Below are positions 8,273-15,213 of a DNA stretch of 64,000 nt, piece after piece; the first letter of the stretch is position 1; every line of letters begins with the position of its first letter. Location of the stretch: positions 1,984,001 through 2,048,000 of the forward strand of contig NZ_BAAAWO010000001.1 of assembly GCF_039535115.1 (NCBI RefSeq), in the 5' to 3' direction. Origin of the DNA: Paeniglutamicibacter sulfureus (GTDB taxonomy: Bacteria > Actinomycetota > Actinomycetes > Actinomycetales > Micrococcaceae). Under the pieces are notes generated by a model. That model did no database searches. It saw nothing but the letters and a program-made list of their open reading frames with translations, and had not been told where the DNA came from. The translations under genes and the position numbers were made by a program.

Positions 8273-9787
8273 GTGAATGTGAACCAACGCGTGACGGAAA
8301 CCCAGCAGGACAAACTTGCCTGGGGTGCCCTGTGGGCGCTGGTCATCGGCTTCTTCATGATCCTGCTTGACTCGACCATCGTCTCCACCGCGATGCCTGC
8401 CATCATGAAGGGGCTGGACACCGACATCAACGGGGTCATCTGGGTCAACAGCGCCTACCTGCTGGCGTTCGCGGTGCCGCTGCTGATCACCGGGCGCCTC
8501 GGGGACAGGTTCGGCCCGCGCACCATCTACCTCATCGGCCTCATCGTCTTCACCGCGGCCTCGCTGTGGTGCGGGCTGGCTCCCGACATCACCACGCTGA
8601 TCGTTGCACGCGTGGTCCAGGGCCTGGGCGCCTCGATGATGAGCCCGCAGACGATGACGTTCATTACCCGCATGTTCCCCTACGCCCGCCGCGGCGCCGC
8701 CATGGGCGTGTGGGGCGCGGTGGCAGGCCTTGCCACGCTGGTCGGCCCGATCGCCGGCGGCGTGTTCGTCGACACGCTGGGCTGGGAATGGATCTTCTTC
8801 GTGAACGTGCCGGTGGGCATCATCGCCATCTGGCGCGTGTTGGCCAAGGTGCCCGAACTTCCGCGCCACTCCCACTCCTTCGACTGGCTGGGCGTGGGAT
8901 TGAGCGCCGTGGCGATGTTCGCGCTGGTCTTCGGAATCCAGGAAGGCAACACGCACGATTGGGGACCGTTCATCGGGCCCATCGGCTCGTGGCAACTGAT
9001 CATCGGCGGGGCCGTGCTGCTGGGGCTGTTCATCTGGTGGCAGGGCGCCAACCGGGCCGAGCCGCTGGTACCACTGGTCCTGTTCAGGGACAGGAACTTC
9101 TCGCTGGCCAACATCGCCATCGCCTTCATGGGGCTGTCCATCACCGCCATGAGCTTCCCGATGATCCTCTACCTGCAGTCGGTGCGCGGACTCACCCCGA
9201 CGCTTTCCGCGCTCATGCTCGCGCCCATGGCCGTGGTGGCAGGCGCGCTGGCCCCGGTGGTCGGCAAGAACGTCGGCAAAATCGAGGCCAAGTACTTCGC
9301 GATCCCCGGCTTCTTCCTCTTTGGCGCCTCGATCACGGTCTACGGGCTGATGCTGCGGGCCGACACCCCGTTCTGGCTGCTGTTGCTTCCACCGGTGTTC
9401 ATGGGGCTGGGCTCGGCCATGATCTGGCCCGCGGTTTCGCTGACCGCCACCCGCGACCTGGGCCAGGCTGACGCCGGGGCCGGATCCGGGGTGTACAACA
9501 CCACCCGGCAGGTCGGCGCGGTGCTGGGTTCGGCATTGATCGCGCTGATGATGGAATCGCGCATTGCCGTGGAGTCGGAAAAGGCCGTTGCCGCACTGGC
9601 TGCCGACGGACCTGCCTCCGTGGTGAGCGGTTCCCTGGCCGAGCCGGGAACCGGGGCAGCGGTGCCCGAATTCCTGCATCAGGCCTTCTCGCTGGCGCTG
9701 GGCCAGGCGCTGTTGCTGCCGGGCATCGTGGCCATGGCAGCTGCCCTGCTGGCGGCGTTGTTCCGCAAGGGCGCGCGCAGCAACTGA
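8273..9787 (+). CDS. DHA2-family MFS drug exporter
   Basis: 504 aa, 14 predicted transmembrane helices, DHA2 (EmrB/QacA) drug:H+ antiporter family. Diagnostic pieces are TM1 motif LDSTIVSTAMPAI, motif A GRLGDRFGPRTIYL, and the antiporter motif C region GAVAGLATLVGPIAGG. It should export hydrophobic or cationic compounds at the cytoplasmic membrane. GTG at 8273 is used; GTG at 8279 is a close alternative. The stop lies inside a long inverted repeat shared with the convergent DoxX gene. No adjacent regulator gene. Confidence 0.85.
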   Translation: MNVNQRVTETQQDKLAWGALWALVIGFFMILLDSTIVSTAMPAIMKGLDTDINGVIWVNSAYLLAFAVPLLITGRLGDRFGPRTIYLIGLIVFTAASLWCGLAPDITTLIVARVVQGLGASMMSPQTMTFITRMFPYARRGAAMGVWGAVAGLATLVGPIAGGVFVDTLGWEWIFFVNVPVGIIAIWRVLAKVPELPRHSHSFDWLGVGLSAVAMFALVFGIQEGNTHDWGPFIGPIGSWQLIIGGAVLLGLFIWWQGANRAEPLVPLVLFRDRNFSLANIAIAFMGLSITAMSFPMILYLQSVRGLTPTLSALMLAPMAVVAGALAPVVGKNVGKIEAKYFAIPGFFLFGASITVYGLMLRADTPFWLLLLPPVFMGLGSAMIWPAVSLTATRDLGQADAGAGSGVYNTTRQVGAVLGSALIALMMESRIAVESEKAVAALAADGPASVVSGSLAEPGTGAAVPEFLHQAFSLALGQALLLPGIVAMAAALLAALFRKGARSN

Positions 9788-9804
9788 TCCGCGCGCCCTT
9801 GCGG
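9763..9804. terminator. Bidirectional hairpin spanning the MFS stop codon
   Basis: A 14-bp inverted repeat (9763-9776 with 9791-9804) covers the end of the DHA2 gene and lies just beyond the end of the convergent DoxX gene, so it can stop transcription from both sides. Confidence 0.6.
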
Positions 9805-9812
9805 GCGTGGCG

Positions 9813-10259
9813 CTACTTCTTTTTCGCGGTGACTTCCTTGATCTTGGTCTTCGCCTTGCCGCGGCCGAAGACCAGGGCCGCGGCGATGCCGGCCAGCCAG
9901 AGGTCCTTGGCCATCGGGACGCCGTTGGGCGTGGGGCGGATGCCGTCGGACTCGGTCAGTCCCGGGGTCTTCAGGTAAGTGGCGACCAGTCCGGCCGCGA
10001 AGGCACCCAGTCCAAGGCCGGCCAGTCGCGAGGGGATGAACGGGGTCAGCAGGGCTGAGCCCACGGCGATCTCCCCGAAGGCCAGCGCCTTGCCGAAGAC
10101 GGCTGGTTCGACCTTTTCGACCTGCGGGATGGCATTGGAGGCCATGGACTGCAGGCCCTCGGCGGATTCGGCGTCCATGCGCAGCTTGCCGATGCCGCTG
10201 TTGAGGATGTAGGCGCCCGAGACGAGTCGTAGTGCGGTGTTGGCAATGCTGAAGCCCAT
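9813..10259 (-). CDS. DoxX-like membrane protein
   Basis: 148-aa, four-helix DoxX-type membrane protein. MGFSIANTALRLVSGAYILN forms helix 1 with the family RxxxGxxFxxxGxxKL-like pattern (LRLVSGAYILNSGIGKL); later helices include FGKALAFGEIAVGSALLTPF and LAGIAAALVFG, with a Lys-rich cytoplasmic tail ending AKKK. DoxX proteins are linked to thiol and redox homeostasis at the membrane; the precise role here is unknown. AGGAGA 6 nt before the ATG supports the start. It is divergent from the TetR gene. Confidence 0.75.
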   Translation of the reverse strand: MGFSIANTALRLVSGAYILNSGIGKLRMDAESAEGLQSMASNAIPQVEKVEPAVFGKALAFGEIAVGSALLTPFIPSRLAGLGLGAFAAGLVATYLKTPGLTESDGIRPTPNGVPMAKDLWLAGIAAALVFGRGKAKTKIKEVTAKKK

Positions 10260-10460
10260 GGTTTTTCTCCTGGTCGTGGGTCGCTGTGGTGGTATTCGTT
10301 AACCCACCCTATGGTTTGGCGCTCCGCCACGGCTATAGCTTCCCCGGTGTGGCGCGGGACAAGGTCCGGGGACCGCATGCTCTATGGGCTGTGACACATT
10401 CGCGCAATGCGGAGTCCAATCGGGGGCGGGAGAAACCGGCGGCATGCTAGATTCGCGTGC

Positions 10461-11144
10461 ATGATCACCTCCTCCGCGGTTCCCGATGCCGCGCTGCGCC
10501 TGCTCGTGGAAAAGGGCTTCGACGCCACCAGCGTCGACTCGCTGGCACAGGCTGCGGGCATCTCTCGTTCCACCTTCTTCCGGCGCTTCGGCTCGAAGGA
10601 GGAAATGGTCTTCGCGGACATGGAAACCATCATCCACCACCTTGAAACGGTGCTTGCCACCTCCTCGGCCGGCCCCGTGGCCTCGCTGGTGCACGCGGGG
10701 TTGACCGTCTTCGACCAGCACACCGCCAGGCCCGAGGCCGCTGGCTTGCGCCACCGGCTGTTGCTTGACGTGCCCTCCCTGCGCGACCGCGAGCTGGTCT
10801 CGATCCACCGCTACGAGCGGGTGTTCCGCAACCACCTGCGTGACCGCGGGTTGTACTCGCTGCCCAACGGGCGGGCCATGTCCATCGCGTTTGCCTCCGG
10901 GGTGGTCTCGGTCCACAACGACCACCTGCGCCGCTGGCTGCGCCACCCGGAAGACACCCGCCGTCCCGACCTGGAGCGCGAGCTGCTGGCCCTGGGATCG
11001 GTGTTCACCCCGGTGCTCGAGCCGCAGGAATCGACACCCGCACCCGAGCCGACGACGGTGGTCATCACCATTGCCGGCGGCACCCCGGACACCGAGTCGG
11101 TGCTGTCCCAGGTCCGCGATGCCCTGAACCGCGCGAACGGCTAG
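10461..11144 (+). CDS. TetR-family transcriptional regulator
   Basis: 227 aa. The N-terminal helix-turn-helix is complete: AALRLLVEKGFDATSVDSLA then GISRSTFFRRFGSKEEMVFA. The C-terminal ligand domain (HHLETVLATSSAGP onward) resembles other actinobacterial TetR proteins, with an extra tail after residue 190 (PQESTPAPEPTTVVITIAGG). The ATG at 10461 is preferred because the 18-residue upstream extension is Arg/Gly-rich and would precede the first helix abnormally. No clear ribosome-binding site is present, so translation may be leaderless. The divergent DoxX gene and the downstream GNAT gene are the likeliest local targets. Confidence 0.8.
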   Translation: MITSSAVPDAALRLLVEKGFDATSVDSLAQAAGISRSTFFRRFGSKEEMVFADMETIIHHLETVLATSSAGPVASLVHAGLTVFDQHTARPEAAGLRHRLLLDVPSLRDRELVSIHRYERVFRNHLRDRGLYSLPNGRAMSIAFASGVVSVHNDHLRRWLRHPEDTRRPDLERELLALGSVFTPVLEPQESTPAPEPTTVVITIAGGTPDTESVLSQVRDALNRANG

Positions 11145-11166
11145 GCCGGACGCGAGGCACCCTGCG

Positions 11167-11760
11167 GTGGAACCCCCACACTCGAGGCTACATTCCCTCC
11201 CCGGCTGGCCGCGGGCGACCGAACGGCTCGTGCTGCGCCCCGCCGCCGCATCGGATGCCGAGGCCACTTGGGCCTACCGCCGGCTTCCGGAGTCCTCCCG
11301 CTGGGTCACCTCTGCCTGGAACGACCTTCCGGACTACCGCCGCTCCTTTACCGACCCGGCGCACCTGCGAGACAGACTCGTCATGGAATCCGGCGGCACC
11401 GTCGTCGGGGAAGCGGTGGTTCGCCTCGGGGACGCGTGGTCCCAGCGAGAGGTCGCGCACCTGGCAGCGGGGACCGAGGCGGAGCTCGGGTGGTCCTTGG
11501 ACCCGGCGGCCGGCGGGCGCGGGCTTGCCACCGAGGCGGTGTCCTTCCTGTTGCGCCTTTGCTTCGCCGACCTGGGCCTGCGCCGGGTCCATGCCCGCTG
11601 CTTTGCCGCCAACGAGCCCTCGTGGCGGCTCATGGAACGCGTAGGGATGCGCCGCGAAAGCCACCTGGTAGCCGGCGCCCTGCACCGCGACGGCACCTGG
11701 AAGGACGGATACGCCTACGCGCTGCTTGCGGACCAGTGGCGCGCCACACAAAATGCCTGA
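11167..11760 (+). CDS. GNAT N-acetyltransferase, RimJ/RimL type
   Basis: 197-aa acetyltransferase. ATERLVLRPAAASDAEATWA is the usual RimJ/RimL start, and the acetyl-CoA binding loop is ELGWSLDPAAGGRGLATEAV, followed by FADLGLRRVHARCFAANEPS and WRLMERVGMRRESH. It acetylates a protein N-terminus or small amine; the substrate is unknown. It follows the TetR gene by 22 bp in the same direction, so the two may be co-transcribed. The start is GTG at 11167; its N-terminal 20 residues are weakly constrained. Confidence 0.8.
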   Translation: MEPPHSRLHSLPGWPRATERLVLRPAAASDAEATWAYRRLPESSRWVTSAWNDLPDYRRSFTDPAHLRDRLVMESGGTVVGEAVVRLGDAWSQREVAHLAAGTEAELGWSLDPAAGGRGLATEAVSFLLRLCFADLGLRRVHARCFAANEPSWRLMERVGMRRESHLVAGALHRDGTWKDGYAYALLADQWRATQNA

Positions 11761-11771
11761 ACCGGAGTTTC

Positions 11772-11799
11772 TTGACCTGAAACTGAGTTCCAGTATGCT
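11772..11799 (+). promoter_or_regulatory. Sigma-70-like promoter of the acyl-CoA dehydrogenase gene
   Basis: TTGACC (11772-11777) and TATGCT (11794-11799) are separated by 16 bp, about 50 bp upstream of the ATG at 11848. The match to the housekeeping consensus is good. Confidence 0.55.
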
Positions 11800-11847
11800 G
11801 GTGCCTTAGCGACATTCCCGCCGCCGACGAAAGGGCACCACTCCGCC

Positions 11848-13080
11848 ATGAGCATTGAAGCCAGCCTGAACACCGATTTTCCTTCCGGTGTCGTTGAACC
11901 GGAGTACGAGCTCTGGGGCGAGGTGGATGTCGATCCGGCAGGCCTCTTCGAGGATGTCAATGCGGAGGATCGCGTTTACTGGGACAGGGCACGGAAGTTC
12001 GGCCTGGACGAGGTGCGCCCCGTCATCGACGGGTACTGGGACAAGTCCGACTACCCGCTGGATCTGGCCAAGCGCCTGGGCGAGCTGGACCTGCTGCGCG
12101 ATGGGCTGGAGCTTGAGGGCTACCCGCAAATGAGCGTGCTGGCGGCCGGCCTGGTGAACATGGAGCTCTCCCGCGCCGATGGATCGGTGGGCACCATTGC
12201 CGCGGTGCAGGCCGGGCTGGCCCTGCGCTCGATCACCGAGTGCGGCTCCCCCGGGCAGATCGCCCACTGGGGCCCGAAGCTTGCCAATGCCGAAGTGCTC
12301 GGTGCCTTCGCGCTCACCGAACCCACCCACGGCTCGGACTCGGTGTCGTTGGAGACCCGCGCCGTGCGCGTTGCGGGCGGCTACCGGATCAGCGGCGAAA
12401 AGAAGTGGATCGGCAACGGCTCCACCGGCGGAATCACCATCGTCTGGGCGCGCGACGAAGAGAACAAGGTCCGCGGCTTCATCGTGCAGCAGGAGTGGGA
12501 GGGCTACACAGGCACCACCATCGAGGGCAAGCTGTCCCTGCGCGCCATCTGGCAGGCGCACATCCGCATGGAGAACGTCTTTGTCCCGGACTCGCATGTG
12601 CTGCCCGGGGCCAACAGCTTTAAGGACACCTCCAAGGTCCTCTTCGCCACGCGCCTGGGCGTCGCCTGGTCCGCCGTGGGCCACGCCACCGCCTGCTACG
12701 AGACGGCCGTGCAGTACGCGGCCCAGCGCATCCAATTCGGCCGGCCGCTTGCGGCCAGCCAGATCGTGCAGGAACGCCTGGCCCGCATGCATTCCGAGCT
12801 TGCCACCATGCAGCTCACCGTCATGCAGGCCACCCGACGCGAGGAGGCGGGAACCCTGACCCCGGTGCAGGCATCGCTGGCGAAGTTCACCTGCACGCGG
12901 CTGGCCCGCGGCATCGCGTCCAACGCCCGCGACCTGCTCGGCGGCAACGGCATCCTGCTCAAGAACCGGGTGGCGCGGCACATTGCCGACATCGAGGCCA
13001 TCCACACCTATGAGGGCACCGAGACCGTCCAGGCGTTGATCATCGGGCGCTCGATCACCGGGATCTCGGCCTTCGCCTAG
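11848..13080 (+). CDS. Acyl-CoA dehydrogenase, glutaryl-CoA dehydrogenase-like
   Basis: 410-aa FAD-dependent acyl-CoA dehydrogenase. Motifs: FALTEPTHGSDSVSLET (FAD/substrate loop), ISGEKKWIGNGSTG, the helical domain around RIQFGRPLAASQIVQERLA, and catalytic Glu389 in HTYEGTETVQALIIGRSITG. The RADGSVGTI and WIGN patterns with a Glu in YEGT place it near glutaryl-CoA dehydrogenases, which oxidise and decarboxylate glutaryl-CoA to crotonyl-CoA during lysine or aromatic breakdown. No glutarate genes adjoin it, so another short acyl-CoA substrate is possible. A consensus promoter lies upstream. Confidence 0.85.
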   Translation: MSIEASLNTDFPSGVVEPEYELWGEVDVDPAGLFEDVNAEDRVYWDRARKFGLDEVRPVIDGYWDKSDYPLDLAKRLGELDLLRDGLELEGYPQMSVLAAGLVNMELSRADGSVGTIAAVQAGLALRSITECGSPGQIAHWGPKLANAEVLGAFALTEPTHGSDSVSLETRAVRVAGGYRISGEKKWIGNGSTGGITIVWARDEENKVRGFIVQQEWEGYTGTTIEGKLSLRAIWQAHIRMENVFVPDSHVLPGANSFKDTSKVLFATRLGVAWSAVGHATACYETAVQYAAQRIQFGRPLAASQIVQERLARMHSELATMQLTVMQATRREEAGTLTPVQASLAKFTCTRLARGIASNARDLLGGNGILLKNRVARHIADIEAIHTYEGTETVQALIIGRSITGISAFA

Positions 13081-13108
13081 GCCGCGGCGCAGGTCTCTCC
13101 CCTGTTTC

Positions 13109-14023
13109 CTAGCCGTTGCCTCCGTGCGGGGTGCCGCGAGGCATCGCCCCGGCGGCGGGTGCGGTGCTGGTATCAACGCCCACGTCCAGCACTGCCTTGT
13201 AGCCGGCGACGGTCTCCCCCGTGACAGTCGCCAATTGGCTGGCTCCGCCGTCGTCACCGAAGACGTTGTCGCTTTCCAGCGACAACCGTGCCAAGGTCCG
13301 CACCGAATTCGCGTAGCCGTCAGTCGCGTACACGGCGTCCGAAACGTCCTGGGGCAACGCCACCTGGGAGATGGCGATCGCCTGGGCGGAGTCGGTGATC
13401 GATGCGGCATCCGGGTAGACCTCGAAGTGGATGTGGGGCCAGCGTCCGGGGTAGCAGGCAGGGAAGACGCTGGTGAAGCGCACTGTGCCCTCCGCATCGG
13501 CTACCTGCACCCCGCGCAGGTAGTTTTCCTGCTCGGCTGCCGGGGTGTACATCGAGTAGTTCCCGTCCCTGTCGCATTGCCAGACGTAGACGGCAACGCC
13601 GGCAAATGCCGCGCCGCCGTTGGCCAGGTCCTTGATGTTCAGTTCCAGGTCCAGGGCAACGCCTTCCGCGGTTCCGTTGGCGTCCCCGAAACTCGAGCGG
13701 ATGTCGCGGCGCACGATGCCACTTTGTTCCAGCACGTCCGGCCCGTTTGATCCGTCCCCCGGGTAGGGCCCGGCCGTCTCGTCGGGGATCTCTCCCGCAG
13801 AGGTGCCGGTGGATGCGTCGTTGGTGATGGCGGTGCACGCGGCCAGGCCCAGTGCCAGGGCGCCAACGCCGAAGGCCTTGAGCGCACCGCGGCGCCCGAT
13901 GAGCGTCTGCACATCGAACCCGAGTCCCTGGTCCTCGAGATCCTGGTGGGGCCGCGGAAGACTCCGGCTCTTGTAGGCCGGGTGGCCGGCGCCCGGCCTC
14001 TGGTGCTGCTGGTGCTGTTCCAT
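13109..14023 (-). CDS. Exported (Tat, lipoprotein-like) intradiol dioxygenase-family protein
   Basis: 304 aa. A twin-Arg signal sits unusually far in (GRRGALKAFGVGALALGLAA near residues 43-62) and ends in a lipobox-like LAAC, so the mature protein may be anchored outside the membrane. The C-terminal domain is the intradiol ring-cleavage dioxygenase beta fold: SNGPDVLEQSGIVRRDIRSS, then VWQCDRDGNYSMY with a ligand Tyr, then ACYPGRWPHIHFEVY carrying Tyr, Arg and two His of the non-heme Fe(III) site. The family cleaves catechol-type rings. The substrate is unknown. It converges on the acyl-CoA dehydrogenase. Confidence 0.8.
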   Translation of the reverse strand: MEQHQQHQRPGAGHPAYKSRSLPRPHQDLEDQGLGFDVQTLIGRRGALKAFGVGALALGLAACTAITNDASTGTSAGEIPDETAGPYPGDGSNGPDVLEQSGIVRRDIRSSFGDANGTAEGVALDLELNIKDLANGGAAFAGVAVYVWQCDRDGNYSMYTPAAEQENYLRGVQVADAEGTVRFTSVFPACYPGRWPHIHFEVYPDAASITDSAQAIAISQVALPQDVSDAVYATDGYANSVRTLARLSLESDNVFGDDGGASQLATVTGETVAGYKAVLDVGVDTSTAPAAGAMPRGTPHGGNG

Positions 14024-14292
14024 GGCGTCGTTCCTCGCTCGCTCGTGAATCCTGGTTGGTGCCTTGGATTCCTACAGTAGGCCTCCGCCCCATGGCGCTG
14101 CTGTGGCGAAGCCATCGCCGGCCCATGTGCGGCCACGCCGGGAAGACCATTGCGCCTCCACCGGGAGCCTCGTAGCCGCCCGCCCCACGTTGCGCATCAC
14201 ATGTATTGCGTGTTGAGGTCGATCTGCGCCGACCCGGCCCGCGTAGGCTTCACGGAGGAGTTGTCCCGCTACCTGTTTCGAAAGGCACCCGC

Positions 14293-15123
14293 ATGCGTCG
14301 TCAAACGATCGTCATCACCGGCGCAAGCGACGGGATCGGTGCCGAAGCCGCACGCGCGCTCAGCCGTCTGGGACACGAAATGGTCGTGGTGGGCCGGAAC
14401 CGGGAAAGGACCGCAGCCATTGCCCGGGAAATCCAGGCCGATCACTTCCTCGTCGACTTCTCCGATCTCGATGAAGTCCGGGGTCTCGCGGTGCAACTGC
14501 TTCAGAAGTACCCGCGGATTGACGTACTGGCGAACAACGCCGGCGGCATCTTTACCCCGGCCCGCCAGTCGACCGGCGACGGGTTCGAAATGACCTTCCA
14601 GGTCAACTACCTTGCCCCATTTCTACTGACCCGGCTGCTTCTTGACCGGCTCATTGCCTCGCGGGCAGCAGTCATCAACACCTCCAGCGTGGCGAATAGG
14701 TTGTACGGCAGGGTTGACCTCTCCGACCTGAACGCCGAGCGATACTACGATCCCAAGAGAGCCTACGGGAACGCCAAACTCGAACAGATCATGTTCACCC
14801 GCGAACTGCATCGCCGTTTCGGTTCCAAGGGCCTGGCCTCCGCGTCGTTCCACCCCGGGATTGTCAGCACCGGATTCTCCCGTTCCCCCGGCACGTCCAT
14901 GGAGGGCATCTACGGCAACAGGCTGATCTCCAAGTTACTCGCAACGCCCAGGAAGGGTGCCGACACGCTCATCTGGCTGGCCGACGAGGGCAGCGGCGGG
15001 ACGTGGCCTTCGGGCGAATACTTCTCCCGTCGCAAGGTGGCCCGGACCAATCCCCAGGCCAAGGACGATGCGCTTTCCGAGACGCTGTGGAACCAGTCCG
15101 GGAAACTACTGGGGATCGCGTGA
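14293..15123 (+). CDS. Short-chain dehydrogenase/reductase
   Basis: 276-aa SDR similar in layout to retinol-dehydrogenase/WW-domain-oxidoreductase-like members. The NAD(P) site is TIVITGASDGIGAEAARALS, followed by NNAGG, catalytic Ser in INTSSVAN and YGNAK as YxxxK. Arg residues after beta-2 (VVGRNRERT) favour NADPH. Start: ATG at 14293 with AAAGG 8 nt upstream; an upstream GGAGGAG at 14254 belongs to another frame. Substrate unknown. It converges on the helicase gene. Confidence 0.85.
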   Translation: MRRQTIVITGASDGIGAEAARALSRLGHEMVVVGRNRERTAAIAREIQADHFLVDFSDLDEVRGLAVQLLQKYPRIDVLANNAGGIFTPARQSTGDGFEMTFQVNYLAPFLLTRLLLDRLIASRAAVINTSSVANRLYGRVDLSDLNAERYYDPKRAYGNAKLEQIMFTRELHRRFGSKGLASASFHPGIVSTGFSRSPGTSMEGIYGNRLISKLLATPRKGADTLIWLADEGSGGTWPSGEYFSRRKVARTNPQAKDDALSETLWNQSGKLLGIA

Positions 15124-15213
15124 CACCGCAGGCATCCGCGCCGATCGCGGTTTTTCGGGAACGTCCCGACGGGCAACCTATCGCCGGCGGCCCCCACGCC
15201 GGAACCGCTTGTC

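Noticed and set aside
7196..9679. 827-codon open frame antisense to the PhzF and MFS genes
   Set aside because: Low-complexity Gly/His/Arg composition and two well-supported genes on the other strand; an artefact of high GC.
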